Source: a bacterium (GTDB lineage Bacteria; Actinomycetota; Acidimicrobiia; Spongiisociales; ZC4RG35). From it: DNA of 64,000 bases. The DNA is taken from positions 210,931-274,930 of the forward strand of contig JAPPLW010000099.1 of NCBI GenBank assembly GCA_028819345.1, written 5' to 3'. Below the pieces are notes generated by a model. It did not search any database. It was not told the DNA's origin and worked only from the letters and a program-made list of their open reading frames with translations. The translations under genes and the position numbers were made by a program. This document shows positions 27,533 to 37,389 of this stretch, in pieces (the first letter of the stretch is position 1; every line of letters begins with the position of its first letter).

Positions 27533-28468
27533 GTGTTGGAGGATCTAGCCGTATTTGGACTGTTCGGGGCGGTGGCCCTGGTACTGATCCTGTTTGCCGC
27601 CGCCGGACTGAAGGTGGTCAGGCCGTACGAGAAGGGACTGATCGAGCTTCTGGGCCGCTACCAGCACACGGTCGACTCGGGGCTCCGGTGGGTGATGCCC
27701 TTCGTGAAGCGGATCATCAAGGTCGACATGCGGGAGCAGGTGGTGGACGTGCCTCCCCAGGAGGTGATCACCAAGGACAACGTGGTGGTGACGGTTGACG
27801 CGGTCATCTACTACGAGGCAACCGACCCGGTCAAGCTGAAGTACAACGTGGGCCGGTTCATCGTGGCGGTCACAAAGCTGGCCCAGACCAACCTGAGAAA
27901 CGTGGTCGGCGACCTGGACCTAGACGCAGCCCTCACCTCCCGCGAGGTGATCAACGCCAAGCTACGCCAGATCCTCGACGACGCCACCGACAAGTGGGGT
28001 ACCCGTGTGGTGCGGGTGGAGATACAACGCATCGAGCCGCCCGCCGACGTGACCCAGGCCATGCACCGCCAGATGAAGGCGGAGCGGGACCGGCGCGCCT
28101 TGGTCACCGAGGCCGAAGGAGACAAGCGGGCGCGCATCCTCAAGGCCGAAGGTGTACGGGAGAGCCAGATCCTGGAAGCCGAGGGTGAGGCCATGGCCAT
28201 CAAAACAGTGGCCGACGCCGACCGCTACAAGCTGCTGACCGTGGCCGAAGGTGAGGCCCAGGCAATCGAGAAGGTGTTCGCTGCCATCCACCAGGGAGAT
28301 CCCACTCCCGACCTGATCGCCATCCGCTACCTGGAGGCGCTGCAGGGAATCGCCGACGGGCAGGCCACCAAGGTGTTCCTCCCCCTCGACACCAGCGGGG
28401 TACTGGGCAGCGTGGCGGCCATCGGAGAGTTGCTCAAGGACACCGGCAGCGACAAGCTGACTTCCTAG
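27533..28468 (+). CDS. SPFH/band 7 membrane protein (stomatin/QmcA type)
   Basis: A 311-residue protein: one N-terminal transmembrane helix (~residues 6-26), the SPFH domain starting at [16 protein letters not shown], and a Glu/Ala/Arg-rich coiled coil (~195-260) that drives oligomerisation. It starts with GTG after AGGAAGGAAG and follows the NfeD-like gene. Slipin/stomatin proteins scaffold membrane microdomains and regulate proteolysis. The transcript ends at the strong hairpin at 28516-28547. Confidence 0.94.
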   Translation: MLEDLAVFGLFGAVALVLILFAAAGLKVVRPYEKGLIELLGRYQHTVDSGLRWVMPFVKRIIKVDMREQVVDVPPQEVITKDNVVVTVDAVIYYEATDPVKLKYNVGRFIVAVTKLAQTNLRNVVGDLDLDAALTSREVINAKLRQILDDATDKWGTRVVRVEIQRIEPPADVTQAMHRQMKAERDRRALVTEAEGDKRARILKAEGVRESQILEAEGEAMAIKTVADADRYKLLTVAEGEAQAIEKVFAAIHQGDPTPDLIAIRYLEALQGIADGQATKVFLPLDTSGVLGSVAAIGELLKDTGSDKLTS

Positions 28469-28515
28469 GTAGGTACCGAGGGAATTCGGAACGGAACAGA
28501 ACCAAATGAACAACA

Positions 28516-28547
28516 AAAGGGTCGGGACCCGAAAGTCCCGACCCTTT
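28516..28547. terminator. Bidirectional intrinsic terminator
   Basis: A perfect 13-bp stem (AAAGGGTCGGGAC / GTCCCGACCCTTT) with a 6-base loop CCGAAA lies between the convergent SPFH and CoxM-like genes. Downstream bases are pyrimidine/T-rich in both directions (TTTCTCT rightward, TTTTGTTGTT leftward), so it should stop transcription from both sides. Confidence 0.92.
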
Positions 28548-28584
28548 CTCTAATTCTCCGCCCGCTTCCGGCAGAGAGGTCTTG

Positions 28585-29445
28585 TTACCTGGCGGCGGCT
28601 ACGGCCTGCTGGAGAGCCCTCCGGGTCATCACCTTGGCCAGGTGGGCCTTGTACTCGACGGTCCCGAACAGGTCGTCCAGCACGGTGACGCCTTCAAGGG
28701 CGCGCTCGGAGGCTTCTGCAATCGCAGCGTCGGAGCCATCGGTCCCGACCAAGGCTTCCACAACTCCTTCAGCAAGGGTGGGCTTGGCGCCAACCCCGGT
28801 GAGCGCAACCCGCGCGGAGCTGACCGCGCCGTTAGAGACGTCCAGCCAGACGGCCGCGCCTGCAACGGCGTAGTCGGTGTGGCCGCCCCGGCGACCCAGT
28901 TTCTCGTATGCCGATCCGCCGCCCTGTTTGGGGATACGGACCTCGGTGAGGATCTCCCCCTGCTCCAAGGCCGTGGTAAGCGTGTCGACGAAGAATTCCG
29001 AAGCCGCTATCTCGCGAACGCCGCCTGCCGAGGCCGCCACCATGGTGGCGCCCAGGGCTAGTGCAGCCGAAGGCTGATCGGCGGCGATGTCGGCATGGGC
29101 GATCGCGCCGCAGGTGGTGCCCTGATTGCGCACCTGAACATCTCCGGTCCAAGAGGCGGCTGTCGCCAGCGCCGCCGCGTGTTCACCGATCAGTGAATCG
29201 GACGCCGTGTCGGCATGGCGCACCATCGCCCCTATGGCGAGGTGGTCACCGCGGTCCTCGATGGAGGAGAGCCCGGGAATCCGGCCGATGTCAACCAGCA
29301 CGTCCGGAGAGAAGAGCCTCAGCTTCATGAGAGGCAGGAGGCTCATGCCTCCGGCCAGCACCTTGGCTCCCTCGGTGGAGGCCAGGACTGACGTTGCCTC
29401 GTCCAGCGACCCCGGGGATACATACTCGAATGACCTGGGATACAT
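28585..29445 (-). CDS. FAD-binding medium subunit of a molybdenum hydroxylase (CoxM-like)
   Basis: A 286-residue FAD-binding subunit. It opens with FEYVSPGSLDEA, then the flavin loop AGGMSLLPLMKLR, the second FAD loop TTCGAIAHADIAAD, and the C-terminal CO-dehydrogenase flavoprotein domain. ATG shares its A with the stop of the large subunit gene. It passes electrons from the Fe-S subunit to an acceptor. It is the last gene of the S-L-M operon. Confidence 0.94.
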   Translation of the reverse strand: MYPRSFEYVSPGSLDEATSVLASTEGAKVLAGGMSLLPLMKLRLFSPDVLVDIGRIPGLSSIEDRGDHLAIGAMVRHADTASDSLIGEHAAALATAASWTGDVQVRNQGTTCGAIAHADIAADQPSAALALGATMVAASAGGVREIAASEFFVDTLTTALEQGEILTEVRIPKQGGGSAYEKLGRRGGHTDYAVAGAAVWLDVSNGAVSSARVALTGVGAKPTLAEGVVEALVGTDGSDAAIAEASERALEGVTVLDDLFGTVEYKAHLAKVMTRRALQQAVAAAR

Positions 29446-31838
29446 CAGCTCACACTCCCGTTCGTCTTGGCCGCCTGGATCGCCGCCCACACCCGTTTGG
29501 GGCGCAGCGGCATATCCACATGGGTCACCCCGAGGGGCGAGAGCGCATCGACCACGGCATTGACCACGGTCTGCGCCGACCCGATGGTACCCGCCTCTCC
29601 GATCCCTTTCACTCCCAACGGGTTGATGTCGGTGGGAGTCACCGTGCGGTGCAACTCGAAGGAGGGCAAATCGGCTGAGGTAGGCAACGGATACTCCACG
29701 AACGACCACTTGAGGAGGTTTCCGTCCGCCTCGTAGTCGCCGTCCTCGAACATCGCCTGGCCGATACCCTGCGCCAGGCCGCCGTGGATCTGTCCGTCCA
29801 CGATCATCGGATTGATGACGTTGCCGCAGTCGTCCATGGCGATGTAGCGAAGCAACTTGACGTCGCCCGTGTCGCCATCCACTTCCACCAGGGCCAGATG
29901 GGATCCAAACGGCCAGGTGGCGTTGCCGGGACTGAACACGGCGTGGGCCTCCAAGCCTCCTTCCATGCCCTCGGGCAGGCGGTGAGGCTGGTAGGCCAGC
30001 GTGGCGATGTCGGACCACGACACCTGCTGGTCGGGCGAGCCCGCCACATGAGCGCCCCCGTCGGCGAACACGATGTCGTCCGCAGAGGCTTCCAGGAGGT
30101 GGGCGGCCAGATCGGCGGCCTTGGAGCGCACTTTGTTGGCCGCTTCGTAGGTGGCAGATCCGTCCACCGCCGCCGACCGGGACCCGAAGGTACCGATCCC
30201 CAGCGGCGACTCGGCGGTGTCGCCATGGCTCACCCTGATGTTCTCGACCGGGATCCCCAACTGGTTGGAGACGATCTGGGCCCAGGTGGTCTGGTGTCCC
30301 TGTCCGGATGGTCCGGTGCCGATGATCACCGAGGCGGTGCCGTCGGCCTGCACCCGAACCAGGCCCGATCCGTTGAAACCTGACGGAATCTTGTAGGACG
30401 CCCAGGAAAACCCGAGGTCTACCAGGGCGGAAGGGCCGAATCCGCACACTTCCACATAAGTTGCCAGGCCCAGGCCCACCAGCCGTCCCTCGGCCCTCAT
30501 ACGATCCCGTTCGGCCTTGAGGTCCTCATAGCCGGCGGTTTCCAGAAGTGCGTCGAGGTTGGTCTCGTAGTCACCGGTGTCCATGGGAAAACCGATGTGA
30601 GTTGCCGCGCCGGGGAACTTTTCTGCGGGAATGAAATTCTTTCTCCGCACGTCCGCCGGGTCCACGCCGATCTCCCGGGCGAAGGCGTCAATCGCCCGCT
30701 CCAGGTAATAGGCGGCTTCCGGTCGGCCGGCGCCCCGGTAGGCGTCGGTGGTCATGGTGTGGGTGTGAACGCAGGCCACCTTCCAGTGGGTGGGAAACTC
30801 GTATTGTCCCGCCCCCACGAACAGCCCCAGGAAGGGGATGGCCACCGTGAAGTTCTGGCTGTAGGCGCCCATGTCGGCGATACCGTCCAACTCGTAGCCC
30901 AGAATCTGCCCGTCACGGGTCCCGGTGATGGTGGCGGTCGCCACCCATCCCCGGCCATGAATGGTCGAGCCCGCCGCGTCCCGCCGGGTCTCGGTGAACT
31001 TCACCGGACGACCCAACTGCTGGGAGGCGAAGCAGACCAGGATCTCGTCGTTGTAGACATTGAGCTTGCAGCCGAAGCCTCCGCCCACCTCGGGAGCGAT
31101 GCACCGGACATCGGTCAGGGAAAGCCCGAAGGTCTGGGCGATCCCCCCCGCCAGCGCATGCGCGATCTGGGTGGAGGAATGGACCGTGAACCGGCCGTAG
31201 CCGACGTTCCAGTCCGCCACCACCGAGCGAGGCTCCATCGGCATGGGCAGCAGACGCTGGTTCACCGCTTCGATCGAAACGGAGACCGTATCGTCCTGCG
31301 CCTTGGCGTCGGCGATGGTCTGTTGAGTGGCGGCGATGCCTTCCTCGTCTCCCCAGGGCCCGCCTTCCCAGGCCAGGAGGACATTGGATTCCATGTCATC
31401 ATGGACCAGGGCGGCGTCGGAGGCAGCCTCTTTGAGGTCGATCACCGGGTCGAGCGGATCGTATTCCACATCGACCGCGTCAGCGGCGTCACGGGCTCCG
31501 TAGCGTGTGTCGGCCACCACCATGGCAACCGCTTCACCGAGATGGTTGACCTTGTCGCCCGCCAGGAGCGGACGAACCTTGCCCACCGGGACCTGGGCCA
31601 CCAGGTCACCGAGATGAGCGACGTCCCCGGCGGTGTAGACCGCCCGGACCCCGTCCATCGCCTCGGCGTCGGAGGCGTCCACCGACACCACGCGGGCATG
31701 GGCGTAGGGGCTGCGCACGAAAGCGACGTGCAGCATGCCCGGCAGTTGGAGGTCGTCGACATAGAGACCGGTGCCTCTAATCAGGGCCGGATCTTCTCTG
31801 CGCTTGACAACACCGCCCAGAACACTGGTGGTACTCAC
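29445..31838 (-). CDS. Molybdopterin-binding large subunit, form II CoxL-like
   Basis: A 797-residue xanthine-dehydrogenase-family large subunit. The active-site loop is AYRGAGR at 366-372, the form II signature, not the AYxCSFR of proven form I CO dehydrogenases. GGGFGCKL and the late GIGEAGTIG with the catalytic Glu are present. A GTG at 31838 with GGAGGAGGGG before it overlaps the small subunit's stop as GTGA and is better than the upstream ATG. Substrate may be an aldehyde, purine or other heterocycle; CO is doubtful. Confidence 0.95.
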   Translation of the reverse strand: MSTTSVLGGVVKRREDPALIRGTGLYVDDLQLPGMLHVAFVRSPYAHARVVSVDASDAEAMDGVRAVYTAGDVAHLGDLVAQVPVGKVRPLLAGDKVNHLGEAVAMVVADTRYGARDAADAVDVEYDPLDPVIDLKEAASDAALVHDDMESNVLLAWEGGPWGDEEGIAATQQTIADAKAQDDTVSVSIEAVNQRLLPMPMEPRSVVADWNVGYGRFTVHSSTQIAHALAGGIAQTFGLSLTDVRCIAPEVGGGFGCKLNVYNDEILVCFASQQLGRPVKFTETRRDAAGSTIHGRGWVATATITGTRDGQILGYELDGIADMGAYSQNFTVAIPFLGLFVGAGQYEFPTHWKVACVHTHTMTTDAYRGAGRPEAAYYLERAIDAFAREIGVDPADVRRKNFIPAEKFPGAATHIGFPMDTGDYETNLDALLETAGYEDLKAERDRMRAEGRLVGLGLATYVEVCGFGPSALVDLGFSWASYKIPSGFNGSGLVRVQADGTASVIIGTGPSGQGHQTTWAQIVSNQLGIPVENIRVSHGDTAESPLGIGTFGSRSAAVDGSATYEAANKVRSKAADLAAHLLEASADDIVFADGGAHVAGSPDQQVSWSDIATLAYQPHRLPEGMEGGLEAHAVFSPGNATWPFGSHLALVEVDGDTGDVKLLRYIAMDDCGNVINPMIVDGQIHGGLAQGIGQAMFEDGDYEADGNLLKWSFVEYPLPTSADLPSFELHRTVTPTDINPLGVKGIGEAGTIGSAQTVVNAVVDALSPLGVTHVDMPLRPKRVWAAIQAAKTNGSVS

Positions 31839-32338
31839 GCCGACCCCTCCTCCCATTCAGGGGCGGGCGGTTCCTCGCCCCGCATCTTCGCAGCGGCGTA
31901 TTCCACCGCGCGGACGATGTTGTGATACCCGGTGCAGCGGCACAGGTTGCCTTCCAGGCCATGGCGTATCTCGCCCTCGGAGGGGGACCCGTTCTCAGAG
32001 AGGAGTCCCACTGCCGACATGATCATGCCCGGCGTGCAGAATCCGCACTGGAGGCCATGCCGTTCCCAAAAACCTTCTTGGACAGGGTGGAGATCGCCAT
32101 TGGCGGCCAACCCCTCGATGGTGGTTACCTCGGCGCCCTGCGCCTGCACTGCCAGCATGGTGCACGACTTGACAGTCTTCCCGTCGAGGATCACGGTGCA
32201 AGCGCCACAGTATGACGTGTCACAGCCCACATGGGTACCGGTCAGGCCCAGTTCCTCTCTCAGCAGGTGCACCAGCAGCGTGCGCGGTTCAACATCGGTT
32301 ACCGCACGCTGACCATTAACGGTTAGTGATACGTGCAT
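31835..32338 (-). CDS. 2Fe-2S small subunit of the molybdenum hydroxylase (CoxS-like)
   Basis: A 167-residue protein with a plant-type [2Fe-2S] site (CDTSYCGAC and a later Cys) and a second, all-helical [2Fe-2S] domain (CGFC and CRC). AAAGGAGG lies three bases before the ATG, the strongest translation start in the operon. It heads the S-L-M operon and relays electrons from the Mo centre to the FAD subunit. No Mo-cofactor maturation (coxD/E/F-like) genes follow. Confidence 0.95.
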   Translation of the reverse strand: MHVSLTVNGQRAVTDVEPRTLLVHLLREELGLTGTHVGCDTSYCGACTVILDGKTVKSCTMLAVQAQGAEVTTIEGLAANGDLHPVQEGFWERHGLQCGFCTPGMIMSAVGLLSENGSPSEGEIRHGLEGNLCRCTGYHNIVRAVEYAAAKMRGEEPPAPEWEEGSA

Positions 32339-32447
32339 AGACCTCCTTTCTTCAGTTGCTTCCCACGGTATCAGGTCTTTGCCCCAAATAGAAAGTCAGA
32401 GTGGGAAGAATTTACAAAACATAAAAAATATTCCCCCTGAGCCGGGG

Positions 32448-32476
32448 TTGACTTGCCGGCCTGCCCGATGCAGATT
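32448..32476 (+). promoter_or_regulatory. Probable promoter, same type as the two small-RNA promoters
   Basis: TTGACT at 32448-32453 and CAGATT at 32471-32476 are 17 bp apart. The spacer ends in CCCGATG, exactly like the promoters at 38900 (CCCGATG) and 42635 (CCCGGTG). An A/T-rich stretch just upstream could be an UP element. Transcription would start about 22 bases before the ATG of the 32505 gene. Confidence 0.6.
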
Positions 32477-32504
32477 GTCCAGATACCCACCACTGAGGCA
32501 AAAC

Positions 32505-32807
32505 ATGAATTCAAACCAACCCGCACACCCGGACCTGGCTCACTTCGAGAGACTCGCTCGGCGGCGATTCGATGAGGTGGCAGAATACGAACAGGAGGCG
32601 GCAATGCTGCAAGTGCAGCGAATGTCCACCCTCCGTGATCGCCTGTTGGACGCCGAGGACGCCGAACTGACCGTCAGGATCTGGGCACAGGGAGGCCACC
32701 TGTGCGAGGGCACACCCTTTGCAGTAGGCCAGGACCACGTGGAACTTGGTGACTCCCGCCAACTGATCATCCCCTTCTCCGCTATCGAGATGGTGGAATT
32801 CACTTGA
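32505..32807 (+). CDS. 100-residue protein, unknown (possible Sm-like C-terminal barrel)
   Basis: The N-terminal half is charged and likely helical (FERLARRRFDEVAEYEQEA). The C-terminal half reads as short beta strands (LTVRIWAQGG, LCEGTPFAVG, HVELGD, LIIPFSAIEMVEF), the pattern of a small Sm-like barrel seen in small actinobacterial proteins; this is only a fold guess. GAGG lies six bases before ATG. Its stop overlaps the TTG start of the following P-loop gene (TTGA), so the two are translated together. Confidence 0.7.
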   Translation: MNSNQPAHPDLAHFERLARRRFDEVAEYEQEAAMLQVQRMSTLRDRLLDAEDAELTVRIWAQGGHLCEGTPFAVGQDHVELGDSRQLIIPFSAIEMVEFT

Positions 32808-34033
32808 TCCCCCGGGTGGTCACCACCGCCGGGCCGGTCTGGGAGTCTGACCTGGTGGACAGGGCAAGAGAAACCGGAACGCTCCGGATCGTGAAGCGGG
32901 CGTTCCATCCTGAGCCGGTCCACCGGACGCTTGCAGAGGGAAGGGCGCGGGCGGTGGTGGTGGGTGCGGGGGTCCCCTGGTTGTCCCCAGGCCTGGTGTC
33001 GGCCTGGCGGCGGATGGGAGCAGTGGTCATCGGAGTAGATGACCCCTATCACCCGCCGAGCCGTCGCCAACTGGAGGATTGGGGGTGCCACATCGTGCTG
33101 GAAGAGCCGGATCCGGAATGGGCCGCGGCCTCCCTGGCGGCGGTGCTGCCATCCCCGGCCGCATCGCCGAATCCCCTAGCGCCAACAGTCGTGGCGGTGG
33201 GAGGCGCCCGCGGCGCTCCCGGCAGGACGGAGGTGGCGCTGGGCATAGCGTGGCTGGCTGCCCGACGTGGCTCCTGTCTGCTGATAGAGGCCGACACCTC
33301 TCCCGCTCTGGGGCTGCGGCTGGGACTTCCCCCACCATCCGAACCTCACCAGGTGGTGACCGCGGGACAGATCGACTTGCTGCTCTGGGATCCCGGCGGA
33401 TCAGTCGGCGGAATGTTGAGAAACGGCTGGTCGCGTCTTTGGGATTACCGGACGGCGGTGGTGGATCTCGGCCCCGGGATCTCCGCATTTGGGGACTGGC
33501 CCGGCCAGAGAGTCGTGGTGTGCCGGGCTAGTCCCCCAGGAATAGTGCGGACTGCCTCGCTGCTGGCGAGGCTGGGCGGCGGACCGCCTTCCCACATGGT
33601 GATAAACCGGGTTTCGCCCTCCGATCCCCTCGGTGGGGAGATCTCCCGGCACCTGGCAGGTTTGACGGGAAGCAAGCCTGCCGCCTTGATCCCGGAACTG
33701 GACGACCTGGCGTGGGGGACGCCTCCTCCCCTTTCCCTGCAGGTTGCGCTGGAACCTCTTATGGCCCGGCTCAACCTCGTCGACGGGCCGTCAACGGGAG
33801 GCCCGGTAACTCCCCAGCATCCGCAGGCGGCTGACCGTAACCAGGTCCGGCTTGAACACCGCGGCCAGTCCTTCGGGCCCGGGGGAGTGGATCAGATCGA
33901 CAAAGAACCGGTAGCGCCAAGCCTCATGGGAAGGACGGGACTCGATCCGGGTGAGGTTGGCTCCCCGGGCGGCCAACTCGGTGAGGGCCAACGCCAGCGA
34001 CCCGGGCCGGTGAAGGACCTCAAAGACCACTGA
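32804..34033 (+). CDS. CpaE/TadZ-like MinD-family P-loop protein with degenerate Walker A
   Basis: A 409-codon frame. The first ~115 residues resemble a receiver-like domain, and the next ~200 a MinD/ParA-type ATPase. The P-loop reads GARGAPGRTE, keeping the Gly spacing but lacking the signature lysines, as in atypical TadZ/CpaE P-loops. LLIEADTSPALGLRLGL is the switch region. No other pilus or partition genes are nearby. Start is TTG, coupled to the 32505 gene. The last ~80 codons run antisense through the 3' end of pheA and look low-complexity (Pro, Gly, Gln rich). Confidence 0.75.
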   Translation: MIPRVVTTAGPVWESDLVDRARETGTLRIVKRAFHPEPVHRTLAEGRARAVVVGAGVPWLSPGLVSAWRRMGAVVIGVDDPYHPPSRRQLEDWGCHIVLEEPDPEWAAASLAAVLPSPAASPNPLAPTVVAVGGARGAPGRTEVALGIAWLAARRGSCLLIEADTSPALGLRLGLPPPSEPHQVVTAGQIDLLLWDPGGSVGGMLRNGWSRLWDYRTAVVDLGPGISAFGDWPGQRVVVCRASPPGIVRTASLLARLGGGPPSHMVINRVSPSDPLGGEISRHLAGLTGSKPAALIPELDDLAWGTPPPLSLQVALEPLMARLNLVDGPSTGGPVTPQHPQAADRNQVRLEHRGQSFGPGGVDQIDKEPVAPSLMGRTGLDPGEVGSPGGQLGEGQRQRPGPVKDLKDH

Positions 34034-34597
34034 CGTCTTATCGGCATCACTGGGCACCAGTGGTTTCCCAGCCGCAAGCACCACGAATCGCGTGGTGTTG
34101 TCCGCCCGGTCCACCAACCTCTCCATGAGGACCTCCAAACCCAGGACGGCGGCGCTGGCATGAGCCAATGCAGCCTGTTGGGGATCTCCCTGGGAGGCGA
34201 CGATCCGCACCGCGCCGGCTGTGTCATGCACGGGAACCACTTCCCAGTCCCGCTCGGCGATGGCCATCTCCGCCTGTGACAACGCCTCGGGGTGGGAGAC
34301 CACCCGACGGATGTCGGTCAGCTTGGCGCCTCTGAGCCCCAGCAGGCTGTGGCTGGCTGTTTTCTTGTGCTCCGCGATGATGTGAACATCCTCGCTCACC
34401 AACCGGTTGAGCACCGGGAGGACACTGCCCGTGGTGGAATTCTCGATGGGGAGCACCAACCGGTCCACCTCTCCCGTCCTCATCGCCGAGAAGGCCCTCG
34501 AAAAGTTGGAATAGCCGCACAAGTCCTCGTCGGCGAACAGTTCGGTGGCCACCTGATGGCTATAGGAGTAGACCTCTCCCTGGTAACCGATCCTCAT
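33791..34597 (-). CDS. pheA: Prephenate dehydratase
   Basis: A 268-residue monofunctional prephenate dehydratase. The catalytic domain carries PIENSTTGSV, the HPEALSQ segment and NTTRF with the essential Thr. The C-terminal ACT domain with GSLALALTELAARGANLTRIESRP split by its ESRP motif is the Phe-binding regulatory unit. It converts prephenate to phenylpyruvate and should be feedback-inhibited by Phe. Its 3' end overlaps an opposing P-loop gene by 243 bp. Confidence 0.95.
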   Translation of the reverse strand: MRIGYQGEVYSYSHQVATELFADEDLCGYSNFSRAFSAMRTGEVDRLVLPIENSTTGSVLPVLNRLVSEDVHIIAEHKKTASHSLLGLRGAKLTDIRRVVSHPEALSQAEMAIAERDWEVVPVHDTAGAVRIVASQGDPQQAALAHASAAVLGLEVLMERLVDRADNTTRFVVLAAGKPLVPSDADKTSVVFEVLHRPGSLALALTELAARGANLTRIESRPSHEAWRYRFFVDLIHSPGPEGLAAVFKPDLVTVSRLRMLGSYRASR

Positions 34598-34649
34598 CGG
34601 GTGCTCAAACGGGTGGAAAATGCCGGCGCCGGGCGCCGGGCAGCCGCCT

Positions 34650-36815
34650 TCACCTGGCTCCCTCCCTCTCCAGGGCGACCTCGGCCAGCATCTCCGCCAA
34701 GTCCCTCACCACCACCTCCGCCTCCCGGCCCACCTCCTTGACGCCGTCGTCCAACATCACATAGCAATAGGGACAGGAGACGGCAACCTCCGAGGCGCCG
34801 GTGGCCAGCGCCTCCTCGGTGCGTTCGATGTTGATCTTCTTGCCTACATGCTCCTCCATCCAGAACCGGGCGCCGCCCGCTCCACAGCACAGCGCTTTGG
34901 TCCCGTGACGGGGCATCTCGACCATGTCCACATTGCCCGAAGCGGCCACCACCTCCCTGGGCGCCAGGTAGATGTCGTTGTGCCGCCCCAGGTAGCAGGG
35001 ATCGTGATAGGTGACGCGCCGGGGTTCAGAGTCGCCGTTGGCCGATCCGTCGCCGGTGGTGAGCGTTCCCCGCCGCACCAACTCGGCAAGGAGTTGCGAG
35101 TGATGGATCACCTGGTAGTTCCCTCCCAGTTGAGGGTATTCGTTGGCCAGAGTGTTGAAGCAGTGCGGACACTGGGTGATCACCTTCTCGACCCCCAGGG
35201 AGTCGAGCGTCTCGATGTTCTGGAAGGCCAATTGCTGATACACGAATTCGTTTCCGCCCCGCCGAGCCGGATCGCCGTTGCACATCTCCCGGGGGCCGAG
35301 CACCGCGAAATCGATCCCCGCCGCGTGCATGAGGCGGGCCAGCGACAGGGTGACCGCCCGGTTGCGGTCATCGAAAGAGCCGGCGCATCCCACGAACCAC
35401 AGGTACTCGGCGGAATCCACCCCGTCCGCGCCCAGCACCTTCACCGGAAAGTCCAACTGCCTCGTCCACTCGAGGCGCTGCTCCTTCCCCAGCCCCCAGG
35501 GGTTTCCCTGGTTCTCCATCGCCACGAAGGCCTTGGCTAGCTCGGAGGGGAAGTCGGCTTCCATCAAGGTCAGGTAGCGTCGCATGTCGAGAATCTTGTC
35601 GAGGATCTCGATGTTGACCGGACAGATGTCGTCGCAGGCCCGACACGAGGTGCACGACCACACCTCCTCGGAGGTGATGCGCTCGAACAGCGAGTCGGTG
35701 TCGATGGTGATGGTGGAGGGAAGCGCCACAGGAGCGGTCACCACCGGGTCGCCCGAGGCGGCCAGCACCTCGCCCGACTTGACCACGATCTCCCGGGGGT
35801 CGAGCGCCTTGCCGGTGATGTTGGCCGGACACACCGATGTGCACCGGCCGCAGATCGTGCATGCGTCGGTGTCGAACAACTGCTTCCAGCTGAAGTCGCC
35901 CACCGTGGCGGCGCCGATGGTCTCCAGGTCCTCGGCCTCCATGAGGTTGGGCATGGCTTTCATCGCTCCCTTGACCCGCTCCCTGGGCGACAGGAACATG
36001 TTGACCGGGGAGGTGACGGCGTGACGCAGTTTGGTCACGGGAAGCACCACCAGAAACGCCAGGAAGGAGGCGGCGTGGATCCCCCAGACCACCTGGTGGA
36101 AGAGTTCCGGCGACCCAGGCATCAGGAAGGAGAGAGGGTATCCCACGAAAGACCATCTCTCGAAGTCGGGCTGGCCGTCCACCGCGATCCTGGCTGCCTC
36201 GGTTATGACCCCTGTCACACCCACCAGGATCAGAAGGCCCAGCACCAGGGCGTCTTCGGGACGCGTCTTGGAGGCTATGCGGGCCGGGGGCTTGACATAG
36301 CGACGGAACACCGCCCATGCCAGCCCTCCAAGGAACACCAGGGCGAAGAAGTCCAGGACCGCCGAATAACCCAGGTAAACGGGACCATGCAGGAACTTCC
36401 ACGACTCCGGCATGAGGTGGTCGATCTCAAGGGTGATGGTCCCGGCCAAAAGCACCAGGAACCCGTAGTAGATCATGGAGTGCATCAGGCCCGAAGCGGT
36501 GTCGCGCAGCAGGGTCTTCATGCGCAGACCGTCGGCGAGGTGGCGCATACGTTCTTTCCACGCTCCGAGGCGCTTTTCGCCCCCGCCTCGCGACCAGTTG
36601 CGAGCCCGCAGGGAGAAGAGGTAGAAAGTCAGCCAGAGGAAGGCTGCCACCGAGACGTAGAAGGCTGCTTCCAGGCCGACCGGGATGTTCCCGAATACCT
36701 CCCGCCCCACATCTCCCCGCGGTTCGGAGTGCATCACCGATCCGAGCCACCACAGGACCATCACCCCCACCGCCGAGACCACCCCCAAGGCAAACAACAC
36801 CTTCGAGGCATTCAT
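34650..36815 (-). CDS. EtfD-like membrane iron-sulfur oxidoreductase (HdrD-like)
   Basis: A 721-residue protein with three parts: about five N-terminal transmembrane helices of the nitrate-reductase-gamma type, two [4Fe-4S] motifs (CTICGRCTSVCP and CTSCRACDDICP), and two C-terminal CCG domains (CPHCF, CCGAGG, CPYCY) as in heterodisulfide reductase D. This layout matches mycobacterial EtfD (Rv0338c), reported to take electrons from EtfBA to the quinone pool during fatty-acid oxidation. ATG at 36815 precedes the first helix; the frame upstream runs into Gly/Pro-rich non-coding sequence. etfA and etfB are not in this window. Confidence 0.92.
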   Translation of the reverse strand: MNASKVLFALGVVSAVGVMVLWWLGSVMHSEPRGDVGREVFGNIPVGLEAAFYVSVAAFLWLTFYLFSLRARNWSRGGGEKRLGAWKERMRHLADGLRMKTLLRDTASGLMHSMIYYGFLVLLAGTITLEIDHLMPESWKFLHGPVYLGYSAVLDFFALVFLGGLAWAVFRRYVKPPARIASKTRPEDALVLGLLILVGVTGVITEAARIAVDGQPDFERWSFVGYPLSFLMPGSPELFHQVVWGIHAASFLAFLVVLPVTKLRHAVTSPVNMFLSPRERVKGAMKAMPNLMEAEDLETIGAATVGDFSWKQLFDTDACTICGRCTSVCPANITGKALDPREIVVKSGEVLAASGDPVVTAPVALPSTITIDTDSLFERITSEEVWSCTSCRACDDICPVNIEILDKILDMRRYLTLMEADFPSELAKAFVAMENQGNPWGLGKEQRLEWTRQLDFPVKVLGADGVDSAEYLWFVGCAGSFDDRNRAVTLSLARLMHAAGIDFAVLGPREMCNGDPARRGGNEFVYQQLAFQNIETLDSLGVEKVITQCPHCFNTLANEYPQLGGNYQVIHHSQLLAELVRRGTLTTGDGSANGDSEPRRVTYHDPCYLGRHNDIYLAPREVVAASGNVDMVEMPRHGTKALCCGAGGARFWMEEHVGKKINIERTEEALATGASEVAVSCPYCYVMLDDGVKEVGREAEVVVRDLAEMLAEVALEREGAR

Positions 36816-36927
36816 GCTTTGGTCCTGCTCCTTGGGTTGGGCTTTCAACGGGACCGCTCCGCCGGGAAGGCTCCCGTTTGTGCGTCCGAAGGATACTCGG
36901 CCGCCTCCTCCGTTTGGCGGGCCTCTC

Positions 36928-37374
36928 TCAGGCGCCCAGCAGGTCCCTTTTGAGACGGGCGACATGCCCCTTGGCTCGGACGTTCCGGTACTCTCGCTCC
37001 ATTTCTCCATCCGGACCCACAACGAAGGTGGAGCGAATGAGTCCCACCGTCTCCTTGCCGTAGAGTTTCTTCGCCCCCCAGGCGCCGTATGCCTCAGCCA
37101 CCGCATGGTCCCCGTCGGACAGGAGCGGAAAGGGCAGGTTGTCCTTCTCCCGGAATCTGGCCAGGTCTTCCGGCGGGTCAGGGCTCACTCCGACCACTGC
37201 CACCCCGGCGGCCAGCAGTTCCTCATAGCTGTCCCGAAAGTCACATGCCTCTACGGTGCAGCCCGGAGTCATGGCCTTTGGATAGAAAAACACCACCAAC
37301 CGTCGCCCCGAGAAATCCGACAGGGACACCAGGTTTCGGTCCTGGTCCAACAGGGTGAAATTCGACGCTCCCAT
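36928..37374 (-). CDS. bcp: Thioredoxin-dependent peroxiredoxin, Bcp/PrxQ type
   Basis: A 148-residue peroxiredoxin. The peroxidatic Cys39 lies in AMTPGCT and the resolving Cys44 follows five residues later (VEAC), the PrxQ arrangement that forms an intramolecular disulfide. It reduces H2O2 and organic hydroperoxides in the cytoplasm. GGAGGAG lies just before ATG. It sits 15 bp downstream of proC on the same strand. Confidence 0.95.
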   Translation of the reverse strand: MGASNFTLLDQDRNLVSLSDFSGRRLVVFFYPKAMTPGCTVEACDFRDSYEELLAAGVAVVGVSPDPPEDLARFREKDNLPFPLLSDGDHAVAEAYGAWGAKKLYGKETVGLIRSTFVVGPDGEMEREYRNVRAKGHVARLKRDLLGA

Positions 37375-37389
37375 GGACTCCTCCGACCT

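Noticed and set aside
28585-32338. Aerobic CO dehydrogenase for CO-based energy metabolism
   Set aside because: Form II active-site loop and no maturation genes; the substrate is probably another compound.
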